64,000 nucleotides of DNA from CAZGAQ01 sp964523405. Its GTDB lineage: Bacteria > Planctomycetota > Phycisphaerae > UBA1845 > Fen-1342. Position 1 is the first letter of the stretch. The number at the start of each line of letters is the position of its first letter. Below, piece after piece: positions 33,207 to 41,892 of this stretch. Under the pieces are notes generated by a model. The model did no database searches and was not told the origin of the DNA. It worked only from the letters and a program-made list of their open reading frames with translations. Location of the stretch: the NCBI GenBank assembly GCA_964523405.1, contig CAZGAQ010000015.1, positions 35,249 through 99,248 of the forward strand. The letters are read 5' to 3'. The translations under genes were made by a program, and so were the position numbers.

Positions 33207-33443
33207 GTGGCGTCAGGCCTCCGCGCCCGACGAACCCGGCCGCTTCGTAGCGTCAGGCCGCCGTGCCCGACGTCCGAAACGCTGTGTCTGATCCTCCTGA
33301 CGCGCGACACGCCCCGGCACCCGATGCCCCCGGGTACCTGCCGGCGCTCACCCCGAAGGGGTGGCTGGACCATAGCCACGGGTGGAGCGCAGCGACACCC
33401 GTGGATCACGCGCTCTTTCCCAATTGCACCCCGCCAGGGGTGC
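33207..33443. repeat. Two repeat boxes and three tandem hairpins
   Basis: Two copies of the box (GTGGCGTCAGGCCTCC at 33207 and GTAGCGTCAGGCCGCC at 33247, each followed by a CCCGACG) lie 40 bases apart. Then come CACCCC/GGGGTG (33347-33361), CCACGGGTG/CACCCGTGG (33376-33384 with 33396-33404) and GCACCCC/GGGGTGC (33426-33432 with 33437-33443). They fill the gap between convergent genes and can act as 3'-end structures. Apart from these I see nothing else in the 260 bases. Confidence 0.72.
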
Positions 33444-33463
33444 GGGAGCGCCTCGCCGCGTCC

Positions 33464-35383
33464 CTACGGCATCGGCCGCCGCGCAAACATGAACGCCTTC
33501 GCCCACTGCTCGTTGTACAAGGGATCCGCCGGCTCGAAACTCGAAACCTGCACCTCCGGCGGACTGCTATGCACAAATCGCTGCCCGCCGAGCGACACGC
33601 CCGTGTGAAACACGTTCCCGCTGTCGTCGCAGAAGAACACCAAGTCGCCCGGCAGCAGCGCCCCGCGACACCACGCCGTACCCACCATGCGCCCCACGAT
33701 AATCTGCTGCCGCGCATCCCGCGGCAACGCCACCCCCACCGTCGCGTACGCCACGCCCGTGAGTCCCGAGCAATCCAGCCCCAGCCGCGTCCGCGCCCCG
33801 AACATGTACGGCGTCGTCAAAAACTCCAGCGCCTTCTCCGCCGCCCGCTGCCCCGGCGGGATCAGCTCCGGCAGCCGCACGTTCGCCCGCGGCACCTCGA
33901 CCACCGCCTCCCCACCCCACGCCGCAACCCCTTCCGGCAGCCGGACACGCACGCTCTCCGGCCCCAGCGCCTCCATACGCAGCACCGCCCCCGTTGGCAG
34001 CCGGAAGCCCTTCCACACGTAATCCTGCGTCAGCGTCACGGTCTTGGCCTTCAGCCACTCACCGAACGCCGCCGCCTCCATCCGCACCACCGCATCCTGT
34101 CGCACCCAGCCGACATACCCGTCGCCCGCATGCACCAGCAGGAACCCCCCGTCGCCCGTCTCGTCCAACAGCCACACCGGCTCGCCCAGGAGCAGTTGCG
34201 TCTGCGCCGCCAGCCCCTCGCGCGGCTCCGGCCACGTTAGCGCCATCGGCATCCCGACCACACCGAAGCGCTTCTCCCCCAACTTCGCGCTCGGCAACAC
34301 CTCCATCTCGTTCCGCACGTTCTCGCACCCGACCGCCGCCAGCACGCGCGTCGCCATTTCTTTCAGCCGCGCGTCGTTGGCCGCACCACGCAGCACCAGC
34401 GCCGTTCCGTCCTGCTCCGCCCGCACGCGCGCGTAGAAGAACGTCTGGTCCGTCAGCATCCGCCGGAAATACTGCTGTACAAGCCACTCCGCGTCGCTCG
34501 GTTTCTGCGGCGGCTGCTCCGCCAGCCACAGACTCCGCGCGATGCGCGTCGTCTTCGTCGTCGCCTCTTCCTTCGTCCGCGCCGGCTGCGTCTCGACCGG
34601 CTCGGTCCACTGCACACCCTTGCTCTGTGAACCGGCCGCAGCGCGCCGCGCCTCCAGTTCCGCCCGGTGCTCCCCCCATAGCCGCGCGACGCCCTCGTAC
34701 ACGCCGCGCGCGACCTCCCGATGCGCTCCCCGCCTCCCGGCCCAGCGATCGAACTCCGCGTCCCCCAGCGCGCCCGGATCCACGATCACACTCGCTGCCA
34801 CACACTCACTCAACAGTGGCCGCTTCCCCTGCTCGTGCCGCCACCCCGCGCCGTGCGGCACACGCTGCTCGACCGCCGTGCCCAAGCACTCGGCCAGCGC
34901 CCCCTCCAGCCCCGCCCCGCTGTCTCCCGGCTCCGCCGTCACCACAACCACCCCGCTCACCTTGTCGTGCTGCGCCTCGCCGCAGCGAATCGAGATCAAC
35001 AGGTGTGCGTGCGTCCGCGCAGCCACCCGCGCCCGCGCCGCATCGTCCGCCCCGGCTTCCACGCTGCCCACGACGACGCTGCGGTCATCCCAACGCGTGA
35101 AATGCACCGTCGCCCCCGCGCGGTGCAGGTAGCGGTTCAACTCGCCGGCCACCAGCAGATTCAGGTCCGCGGGACGCAGGTCGCTCTCCACCCCGTGCGC
35201 CGCATCCGCCGCCGTCCCGGTGTCGGGCCCGCCCGCCCCCGGATCGAGCACTACCACCAGGCCCGCCAGCGGCTGCCCTTCCGGCAAGAACGGCTTCTCC
35301 GCCTCGACCTTCACCATCTGCGCCCTCCCAAGCGGCGCCAGCGCCGCGGCGCACACCCCCGCCCAGAGCAACTGCCTGCGCAT
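33464..35383 (-). CDS. Secreted pseudo-amidase / SH3 / NlpC-P60 cell-wall peptidase
   Basis: A 639-residue exported protein with a signal peptide (LLWAGVCAAALAPLGRAQ). Residues ~40-240 have the Amidase_3 fold, but the zinc ligands are lost: VLDPGAGGPDTG has Ala50 instead of His, and LLISIRCGE has Arg133 instead of His; only Glu66 remains. A middle part includes an SH3-like segment (GYVGWVRQDAV). The C-terminal ~130 residues are NlpC/P60, with LDCSGLTGVA (Cys538), FHTGVSLGG (His593) and FVHSSPP (His605), so the D,L-endopeptidase domain looks active. Likely a peptidoglycan hydrolase of the periplasm with a non-catalytic glycopeptide-binding domain. No Ser/Lys rich cell-wall anchor is present. 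Confidence 0.85.
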   Translation of the reverse strand: MRRQLLWAGVCAAALAPLGRAQMVKVEAEKPFLPEGQPLAGLVVVLDPGAGGPDTGTAADAAHGVESDLRPADLNLLVAGELNRYLHRAGATVHFTRWDDRSVVVGSVEAGADDAARARVAARTHAHLLISIRCGEAQHDKVSGVVVVTAEPGDSGAGLEGALAECLGTAVEQRVPHGAGWRHEQGKRPLLSECVAASVIVDPGALGDAEFDRWAGRRGAHREVARGVYEGVARLWGEHRAELEARRAAAGSQSKGVQWTEPVETQPARTKEEATTKTTRIARSLWLAEQPPQKPSDAEWLVQQYFRRMLTDQTFFYARVRAEQDGTALVLRGAANDARLKEMATRVLAAVGCENVRNEMEVLPSAKLGEKRFGVVGMPMALTWPEPREGLAAQTQLLLGEPVWLLDETGDGGFLLVHAGDGYVGWVRQDAVVRMEAAAFGEWLKAKTVTLTQDYVWKGFRLPTGAVLRMEALGPESVRVRLPEGVAAWGGEAVVEVPRANVRLPELIPPGQRAAEKALEFLTTPYMFGARTRLGLDCSGLTGVAYATVGVALPRDARQQIIVGRMVGTAWCRGALLPGDLVFFCDDSGNVFHTGVSLGGQRFVHSSPPEVQVSSFEPADPLYNEQWAKAFMFARRPMP

Positions 35384-35424
35384 GAAACCTCCTCACTCAC
35401 TCGCCCGCGCTCCCCTGCCGCGCA

Positions 35425-35919
35425 CTACACGTGCACGTATTGCCCGCTCTTGGCACCGCAAATCGGACACGTCGCCGGCGGCTGGCCAAACTCGATATGC
35501 CCGCACACCGGACACAGGTAAAACTTCGCCTCCGTCAGGTCCTGGCCCTGCCGCGCCGCCTCCAGCGCCCGCTGGTACAGCGCCGCGTGCACCGCCTCCG
35601 CCTTCACCGCGTAACCAAACATCCGCTGCGCCCGGTGCTTCTCCTGCGCCGCCTGGGCAACCATCGGCGGGTACATCTGCGTGTACTCCTCGGTCTCCCC
35701 ACCGATCGCCGCCTGCAGATTCTCTGCCGTCGTCCCCACCGCCCCCAGCGCCGTCAGGTGCCCCTCCGCATGAATCCGCTCCGCTTCCGCCGTCGTCCGG
35801 AACAGCCGCGCAATGTTCGGCAGCCCGTCCTTCTCCGCGCGCTGGGCAAACATCTGGTACTTCCGGTACGCCTGGCATTCCCCCGCGAACGCTTCCTTCA
35901 GATTCTCGGTCGTCGCCAT
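35425..35919 (-). CDS. rbr: Rubrerythrin
   Basis: A 164-residue diiron/rubredoxin protein that reduces hydrogen peroxide in oxygen-stressed anaerobes and microaerophiles. The four-helix bundle carries FAGECQAYRKY, AEAERIHAEGH, GETEEYTQMYP and KAEAVHAALY, the Glu/His iron ligands, and the C-terminal rubredoxin-like domain has CPVCGH and CPICGAK. AGGAGC stands 7 bases before ATG 35919. The gene follows the S1 gene by about 190 bases on the same strand and precedes the NlpC gene. It implies a low-oxygen lifestyle, matching the ferredoxin-dependent ior locus. Confidence 0.94.
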   Translation of the reverse strand: MATTENLKEAFAGECQAYRKYQMFAQRAEKDGLPNIARLFRTTAEAERIHAEGHLTALGAVGTTAENLQAAIGGETEEYTQMYPPMVAQAAQEKHRAQRMFGYAVKAEAVHAALYQRALEAARQGQDLTEAKFYLCPVCGHIEFGQPPATCPICGAKSGQYVHV

Positions 35920-36110
35920 CGCATGGCTCCTGCGCCCCCGTGCCCGCCGACCGCACCGCCGCCTGCGGCACCAGCCGATCCACGGCATCTTCGCCGAGCG
36001 CCCCCGACTTCGCCACCCCCCGCCACCCCCGACAACACCCGAGGCGGCGCCGGCCGCTCGGACCGCCACCGCCTCGCACGTGGGCCGCCGGATCCCGGGG
36101 CCGCTTCGCT

Positions 36111-37565
36111 CTAGAACGAAAGCCCCCCACGCAGCTCGCGCTTCCGCCGCCGATCCGGCTTCGCCGCGGGCATCTCCGGCAGCGCCTCCGCCGCCGGCGC
36201 CTCGGGCTGCGCCGCCTTCATCGACAGGGAAATCCGCCGCTGCTCCGCATCCACGCTCAGCACCCGCACCTGCACCACCGCCCCCACCTGCACCACGTCC
36301 GTCACCGCCCGCACGCGCTGGTTCGAGAGCTGCGATATGTGCACCAGGCCTTCGACGCCCTCTTCGAGCTGCACAAACGCCCCAAAATTCGTGATCCGCG
36401 TCACCGCCCCGCTGACCAGCGCATCGGGCTGGTAGCGCTCCGTGACGTTGTGCCACGGATCCTGCCCGAGCGCCTTCAAGCTCAGGCTGATCTTGCGCTT
36501 CGCGATGTCCGCCCCCAGAATCACCACACGCACCGCGTCCCCCACCTTCAGCACGTCCTTCGGGTGCATCACGCGCTGCGTCCAACTCATCTCGCTGATC
36601 GGGATCAGTCCCTCGATCCCCGCCTCCAGCATCACGAACGCCCCGAAGTCCATCAGCTTCGTCACCTTCCCCTCGATCGTCGCGCCGGCCTGGTACTTGC
36701 CCTCCGCCAGCGTCCACGGATCGGTGGCGAGCTGCTTCACGCCGAGCGAAACCCGGTCCTTGACCAGGTCCACCTTCAGCACCTTCACTTCGATTTCGTC
36801 GCCGACCTTCAGCAGCTCCGACGGATGATTCACCCGCCCGTAGCTCATGTCGCTGACGTGCAGCAGCCCGTCGATCCCGCCGATGTCCACGAACGCCCCG
36901 AAGTCCGCCAGCCGCCGCACCACGCCCTTGCGGACCTGCCCCTCCGCGAGCTGGAAGCGCAGTTGTTGCCGCTCTTCCTCGCGCGCCCGCTCCAGCACAC
37001 GCCGCCGGCTGAGCACCAGGTTCTTGCCGCGCCGGTCAATCTCCGTGACTTCGCATTCCAGCCAGTGCCCCATGTACGACGCGAAGTCCTCGTGCCGCAC
37101 CAGGTCAACCTGGCTCATCGGCATGAAGCCGCGCAGCCCGTGCACGCGCAGCTCCAGCCCGCCGATGTTGCTCCCCGTCACGCGCGCCTTCACCACGTCT
37201 CCCACCCGCAGCGTGTCCAGGTTCGCCTCAACCTGCGCCTCCCGCCGCGACAGCCGCATCAGCCCCGATTCGCGGTCGAACCCGTGCGGCACCAGGTGCA
37301 GCACCTGCCCCACCGCCGGCGGCTCATCCGGCTCGAACTCGTCCAGCGGCACCACCCCCTCGGCCTTCCCGCCCACGTCGACGAATACGTCGCCGCCATG
37401 GATGCTCACGACCCGCCCCGGAATGCGGCCGCGCTCCTCCGCGTTCACGGCGCGCGGCGTGGCCCCCGACATGCGGGCCAGGTCCTCGGGCGTCACCCCG
37501 CCCAGTTGCGCCTCCAGGTCCCGCTTCAGCTCAGCGTCATCCAAACCATGCGGATCGATCGACAC
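36111..37565 (-). CDS. rpsA: Ribosomal protein S1-like, five S1 domains
   Basis: A 484-residue RNA-binding protein with five S1 OB-fold repeats, recognisable by the G-F/H-V-D pattern: GRVVSIHGGDVFVDVGG, ARVTGSNIGGLELRV, GVVRRLADFGAFVDIGG, GKVTKLMDFGAFVMLEAG and GAVTRITNFGAFVQLEEG, with linkers of about 60-85 residues. Each ends near a HVSDMS/PISEMS-type segment. S1 helps mRNA loading on the 30S subunit. GTG 37565 is chosen, since AAGGG lies 8 bases before it; the in-frame extension upstream is Gly/Arg-rich noise. E. coli S1 has six domains. A basic C-terminal tail (KPDRRRKRELR) follows the last domain. Confidence 0.88.
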   Translation of the reverse strand: MSIDPHGLDDAELKRDLEAQLGGVTPEDLARMSGATPRAVNAEERGRIPGRVVSIHGGDVFVDVGGKAEGVVPLDEFEPDEPPAVGQVLHLVPHGFDRESGLMRLSRREAQVEANLDTLRVGDVVKARVTGSNIGGLELRVHGLRGFMPMSQVDLVRHEDFASYMGHWLECEVTEIDRRGKNLVLSRRRVLERAREEERQQLRFQLAEGQVRKGVVRRLADFGAFVDIGGIDGLLHVSDMSYGRVNHPSELLKVGDEIEVKVLKVDLVKDRVSLGVKQLATDPWTLAEGKYQAGATIEGKVTKLMDFGAFVMLEAGIEGLIPISEMSWTQRVMHPKDVLKVGDAVRVVILGADIAKRKISLSLKALGQDPWHNVTERYQPDALVSGAVTRITNFGAFVQLEEGVEGLVHISQLSNQRVRAVTDVVQVGAVVQVRVLSVDAEQRRISLSMKAAQPEAPAAEALPEMPAAKPDRRRKRELRGGLSF

Positions 37566-37812
37566 AGCGACACCCTTCACAATGGAGCTGCATTCCCGGT
37601 GTACGGCACCGGAATCAAGTATCGTATGGCCCCCCGTGCGCGAATACAACCCGTTTTGCCGCACGATTGCCCCGTCCGCGCCCCCCGCCGCCCGCCCGCC
37701 AGCGCCCCTCCGTGCGCCCCGCCGGCCTTCGCTCCCCGCGCACAGAGAAGGCGGGGTCCAGTCGCGGAAACCCACGACCCGACCCCGCCCTGGGATCACC
37801 AACCCAATCGCG

Positions 37813-38772
37813 TTACGGGACGATGATCGAATCCGTGTTCGTCAGCGGCCCGAACAGGTTGTTCGGCGCATAGCCCAGCAGCGAATCCTTCAGCAAGTAG
37901 CTGACGCCACCACTGGCCACGCCCTGGCCCGTGTAAATGTTGTCGAAGTTCACGCCGATGATCGGCTTCTTCTCAAACATCGCGTGACCGTCCTGGTACA
38001 ACGCGTTCTGGCCTTCCTGGCTGTGGTTGCGGCTGTTGTACGGCCGCCACTTGTCCGTGTCGAGCTTCAGAATCGTGTCGTCGGTCGTCGCGCCGGTGAT
38101 CGTAATGGCCCCACCCGGCGAAGCCGGCTTGTCGCTCGGCTTGTCCGGAACGTGCCCGTCACTCGCGGTCGCATCGGCCTGCGAGAAAGGCCCCTTGTCC
38201 GCCATCACAACCATGCGCGAATCCAGATTCTCCGTCGGGCGGCCTTTGTTGCCGTACGGGAGCTGCATGCCGTAGCTCAGATACGGCCAGCCCTTGAAAT
38301 CGTAGCGGTTGATACCCGGCTGCGACGCGACTTCGGTCGTACCCGTCTTGTTCCGCAGATCGTCCTCGCTGTCACCCGAGCTGGGGCACATGAACTGCTT
38401 CGCGGTGCACGTGCCATCGATGACCAGCATGAACATCGAGCGGCTGGGGTGCGCCGCGGTCGAGGTCGTGTAGCCCGCGCTGCCGTACTGCACGGTCATG
38501 TTGATACCCATCTGCCGCAGGAACGTGATCGACGTCGCGTTCGCCGACGTGCTGGTGGCCTCCTGGAACGGAGAGCAGGGGTAGCTGTCATAGTTGTCGT
38601 TCGAGTACACCTTCATGCCCTGGCCGATACCACGAATGTTCGACGCGCACACGGCACGCTTCGTGATCTCGCGCGCGCGGGACAAGCTGGGCAGCAGAAT
38701 GGAAATCAGCAGGGCGATGATCGCCACCACCACCAGCAGCTCGATCAGGGTAAACGCCTTTCTCTTGCTCAC
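37813..38772 (-). CDS. Pilin-like protein with prepilin N-terminus
   Basis: A 319-residue protein. It begins with GTG 38772, then SKRKAFTLIELLVVVAIIAL, the prepilin peptidase recognition and hydrophobic helix. The body is rich in Ser, Thr and Asp, and NHSQEGQNALYQDGHAMF near residue 250 resembles the H-X9-DG motif of planctomycete pilin-like proteins (one residue longer). AGGAGG lies 6 bases upstream, which decides the start. It is a paralogue of 1090-2034. A consensus promoter and an operator-like palindrome about 470 bases upstream suggest regulation and a long leader. Confidence 0.83.
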   Translation of the reverse strand: MSKRKAFTLIELLVVVAIIALLISILLPSLSRAREITKRAVCASNIRGIGQGMKVYSNDNYDSYPCSPFQEATSTSANATSITFLRQMGINMTVQYGSAGYTTSTAAHPSRSMFMLVIDGTCTAKQFMCPSSGDSEDDLRNKTGTTEVASQPGINRYDFKGWPYLSYGMQLPYGNKGRPTENLDSRMVVMADKGPFSQADATASDGHVPDKPSDKPASPGGAITITGATTDDTILKLDTDKWRPYNSRNHSQEGQNALYQDGHAMFEKKPIIGVNFDNIYTGQGVASGGVSYLLKDSLLGYAPNNLFGPLTNTDSIIVP

Positions 38773-39233
38773 GAAAACCTCCTGGCAGTTCCTTCCCATG
38801 CACTCATTTTCGACCAGCGTTTCCAGCATGCCGGACGGCTGCCTTTGACGCATGTAAGAGAGCAACACGGTCCGCACGTTTCTCCTGTCCGGCCACTCCG
38901 ACACGCTGGTGAGCCCATAGCTCCCAGTCACTGATCGCCGCTCGCACTCCGGACGTACACCATCCGGACTGCTTCGTGGCCGCATGGGAAATCAGCCACG
39001 ACGCGGATGACTCTCGGGTAATGTGATGTTGTCGCCCGCACCAGGCAGCAGAATGGCTCGCTTCAGCGCAGAATCAGAGCCGAGCCGCGCACTGGACGGA
39101 CTTGGACGGTGGGAACGGTCGAGGGAGGTGATGAGGAGGGACGATACGGAACGATGAATCGCGTTACCGGAAAGAGTCTATGAAAGAATAAGTACTGCGT
39201 ATCGATCGGACCCTCATCCGATTCCCATATTCA
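38773..39233 (-). other. Long untranslated leader of the pilin-like gene
   Basis: About 470 bases between the consensus promoter and the start at 38772. On the minus strand it contains two TCCGGA hexamers separated by nine bases (near 38950-38970) and several GC-rich stems, but no open frame with a ribosome binding site and no riboswitch core I can recognise (in particular no GGCAAACC-like c-di-GMP signature). Confidence 0.4.
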
Positions 39234-39278
39234 GTTGTCCTACTACAAATAGGATAACACCACCCGAAGCGGTGTCAA
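39234..39278 (-). promoter_or_regulatory. Consensus promoter with overlapping operator-like palindrome
   Basis: On the minus strand TTGACA (39278-39273) and TATCCT (39256-39251) are separated by 16 bases, a near-consensus sigma-70-type promoter. The palindrome GTTGTCCTA (39234-39242) - 7 bases - TAGGATAAC (39250-39258) (eight of nine pairs) overlaps the -10 hexamer and the start site, the classic place for a repressor. Confidence 0.7.
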
Positions 39279-39309
39279 CGCCAATTTGGGCGCAAAAGCT
39301 GCCACCCAC

Positions 39310-40374
39310 TCAGCCCCCATGCGTGACCGGAATCGGGTCCAGCTCATGCCGCGCTCCCCGACCAACCCCCGCGCGCATCGCCGCCTCCAGGTACGGAACC
39401 TCCACCGCCGCCTTCAGCCCCACCTCATTCCGCACCATGGTCAGGTACTCGCGGCCAATGACGTCCACCGCCACCGGATCGAAGCCCATCAGCAGATGCC
39501 CACACTCCACCGTGTCCTCCCGCCGCGCGTCCGGACCGTTGCGGACCACAACCCGCAGCGCGTTGATCACATGGAGCCGCAGCCGAGTGCTAACTTCTTT
39601 TTGAGAAATGACTTGGCCGACAAACGGCGTACAGCCGTTGGCGTGCATGCGCGCCGGATGACGTACGATCCCGTGCGAAATGTTCTTCATTGCCCCCGAC
39701 ATGCCGGCGATCTGGTGCGTCTTCAGCAGCCCAACATTGATGACGGCATCCGCCTCGTAGAACCAGTTCGCGACGTCGTCCCGCGCATCGCCAATCGCAA
39801 TCGGCTCACCCCAGCCCGGCGTCGGTACGCGCGTCGGTCCCCGCACCTCCGCGTCCACCTCGATAAGCGCGACGCGATCCTGACTGTAACCGGCCGACTT
39901 CAATGACCTTAGCAGCGACCGCGCCATGGGCTCATTCGTGTTCAGCACATCCGCCCCCACGTGGTTAAACTTGACCGCAATCTGCCGCGCGTCGCCAAGT
40001 ATCGCCCGCCACGCTTCTTCGCTCGTGCGCGCTCCCGTCAGCACCTGAATACTCGTCTCAACCATCTCCGTCAGCGCCGGCTCCTCCACCTTGCGCTCCA
40101 GCAGAACATGCTGGCTCTGCACGTGAACGACCCGCGAGCGCGGATGCTCCGGGCCCAGCCACCACGGTGATGTTGCGGCCGCTGTACTGGCCGCGGACGC
40201 CGGCTGTGTGGCGGGATGCGACGTTGCCGCCGCCGCTGTGCTCGTCGGCGGCGCGCCATCCTCCCCGCGGACCCGCGCCACCAGCGCCCCCAGTCCGGCG
40301 GCGGCCGCAGCGCGTAGCATCTCCCGGCGCGTTAGCCCAGCCCCCGCGCGCGCTTTGACCTTGCGTATCGCCAC
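39310..40374 (-). CDS. DUF362 protein with Tat-type signal
   Basis: A 354-residue exported protein of the DUF362 family. The N-terminus holds a twin-arginine-like signal (TRREML then AAAAAGLGALVA), then a Thr/Ala/Pro-rich linker. The domain shows VAVKFN-type strand IAVKFNHVG, ALIEVDAEVR, ADAVINVGLLKTHQIAGMSGAMKNISHG and HLLMGFDPVAVDVIGREYL, all hallmarks of the family. Ferredoxin cysteines found in some members are absent. The start is taken as GTG 40374, the only one that keeps the whole Tat motif; its ribosome binding site is weak. Function unknown; probable periplasmic enzyme or redox-associated protein. Confidence 0.8.
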   Translation of the reverse strand: MAIRKVKARAGAGLTRREMLRAAAAAGLGALVARVRGEDGAPPTSTAAAATSHPATQPASAASTAAATSPWWLGPEHPRSRVVHVQSQHVLLERKVEEPALTEMVETSIQVLTGARTSEEAWRAILGDARQIAVKFNHVGADVLNTNEPMARSLLRSLKSAGYSQDRVALIEVDAEVRGPTRVPTPGWGEPIAIGDARDDVANWFYEADAVINVGLLKTHQIAGMSGAMKNISHGIVRHPARMHANGCTPFVGQVISQKEVSTRLRLHVINALRVVVRNGPDARREDTVECGHLLMGFDPVAVDVIGREYLTMVRNEVGLKAAVEVPYLEAAMRAGVGRGARHELDPIPVTHGG

Positions 40375-40381
40375 ATATACT
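40355..40381 (+). promoter_or_regulatory. Promoter of the UDP-sugar pyrophosphorylase gene
   Basis: TTGACC (40355-40360) and TATACT (40376-40381), each five of six matches, separated by 15 bases. It lies inside the start region of the divergent DUF362 gene and 44 bases before ATG 40426. Confidence 0.5.
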
Positions 40382-40425
40382 TTATCGCGTTCCGGGGGTG
40401 CCTTGGGTTGAGGGAATTGTGCACC

Positions 40426-41871
40426 ATGGCAGCACCGACCGAGCGCTACGCGGCCTATCAGACGAAATTGGCCTCTTTCGGCCAGTCCCACCTGCTGGCA
40501 TTCTGGCATGAACTGGCCGACGCCCAGCGCGACCTGCTGCTGAACGATCTGGACCAGATCGACTTCGCCCGCTGCCAATCGCTCGTGGAGCCCTACGTCC
40601 GCAACCGCCCTGCGGTCGCGATCCCGGCGCACATTGAGCCGCCGCCGAGCTACGCCGCCGACCCCGACCCGCAACACCGCGACCTGTATACCCGCGCTCG
40701 CGCCGCCGGCGAAGAGGCCATCCGCGCTGGCCGGGTCGCCGCGTTCCTCGTCGCCGGTGGTCAGGGCACGCGCCTCGGCTTTGACGGTCCCAAGGGCACC
40801 TTCCGCATCAGCCCGATTCGCAACGCCCCGCTGTTCCAGCTCTTCGCGGAGAGCCTGCACGGCACGCAACGCCGCTTCGGCCGCCGCCCGCGCTGGTACA
40901 TCATGACCAGCCCGGCCAATCACGAGGACACGACTAACTACTTCCGCGATCAGGGCTACTTCGGCCTGCAACCCGACGAAGTCTTCTTCTTTCAGCAGCG
41001 CCAGATGCCGGCGTTTCTCCCCGATGGGCGCATCGCGCTCGCGGAAAAACACCGCATCGCCCTCTCCCCCGACGGCCACGGCGGCAGTCTGCGCGCTCTC
41101 GCCGAGAGCGGCGCGCTCGACGATATGCGCCGCCACGGCATCGACACCATCAGCTATTTCCAGGTCGACAACCCCCTCGTCCGCACGGTCGATCCGCTCT
41201 TTGTCGGCCTGCACCTAGTCACCGGCTCCGAGATGTCGAGCAAGGCGATCCCGAAGGCCCACGACACCGAGCGCGTCGGCAACTTCTGCCTCGTCGACGG
41301 CAAAGTCACCGTTATCGAGTACAGCGACCTGCCCGACAACCTCGCCCACGCGAAGAACGCTGACGGCACGCGCCGCTTCGACGCCGGCAGCATCGCCATC
41401 CACGTGCTCAGCCGCGATTTCGTCGCGCGCCTCACCGCGCCCGGCGCCACGCTGCAGCTCCCCTGGCACCGCGCGGACAAGAAAGTCGCGACCGTCGACG
41501 CCCAGGGGAACGCCGTCAATCCCGACCAGCCCAACGCCGTCAAGCTCGAGATGTTCGTCTTCGACGCCATCCCGCTCGCGAAGAACCCCTTGGTCCTGTT
41601 CACCAAGCGCGCCGAGGAGTTCAGCCCCGTCAAGAACGCCACCGGCGACGATTCCCCCGCCACGACGCGCCGCGACCTCATCCGCCGCGCCGCCCGCTGG
41701 CTCGAAACCTGCGGCGCCCGCGTCCCCCAGGGCCCCGACAACGAACCGGCCGCGGTCATCGAAATCAGCCCCGCCTTCGCCCTCGACGCCGCCGACTTGC
41801 AGCAGCAATTACAGCAGCACCTGAAGCGGCCCCCGACGATCGACCCCGGCCGCCTACTGCTGCTGGCGTAG
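40426..41871 (+). CDS. UDP-sugar pyrophosphorylase, eukaryote-like UAP/UGP family
   Basis: A 481-residue nucleotidyltransferase of the UDPGP family found mainly in eukaryotes. The helical N-terminus precedes AAFLVAGGQGTRLGFDGPKG, the nucleotide-binding GGxGTRLG signature at about residue 110, then YIMTSPANHEDT, FFQQRQMPAFLPDG, LSPDGHGGSLRAL, and ISYFQVDNPLVRTVDP, the order seen in UDP-N-acetylglucosamine pyrophosphorylases; KAHDTERVGNFC and FDAIPLAKNPLV agree. It forms UDP-GlcNAc or UDP-glucose from UTP and the sugar-1-phosphate. ATG 40426 follows GAGGGA. Sugar specificity is not certain. Confidence 0.88.
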   Translation: MAAPTERYAAYQTKLASFGQSHLLAFWHELADAQRDLLLNDLDQIDFARCQSLVEPYVRNRPAVAIPAHIEPPPSYAADPDPQHRDLYTRARAAGEEAIRAGRVAAFLVAGGQGTRLGFDGPKGTFRISPIRNAPLFQLFAESLHGTQRRFGRRPRWYIMTSPANHEDTTNYFRDQGYFGLQPDEVFFFQQRQMPAFLPDGRIALAEKHRIALSPDGHGGSLRALAESGALDDMRRHGIDTISYFQVDNPLVRTVDPLFVGLHLVTGSEMSSKAIPKAHDTERVGNFCLVDGKVTVIEYSDLPDNLAHAKNADGTRRFDAGSIAIHVLSRDFVARLTAPGATLQLPWHRADKKVATVDAQGNAVNPDQPNAVKLEMFVFDAIPLAKNPLVLFTKRAEEFSPVKNATGDDSPATTRRDLIRRAARWLETCGARVPQGPDNEPAAVIEISPAFALDAADLQQQLQQHLKRPPTIDPGRLLLLA

Positions 41872-41892
41872 CGATTCTGACAACCGCCGCGT

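Noticed and set aside
36847..38934. A 695-codon plus-strand open frame
   Set aside because: Antisense to rpsA and the pilin-like gene, Ser/Thr/Arg-rich with no recognisable domain.
38773..39233. A c-di-GMP or other known riboswitch in the pilin-like leader
   Set aside because: The expected core sequences were not found on the minus strand, so no riboswitch is claimed.
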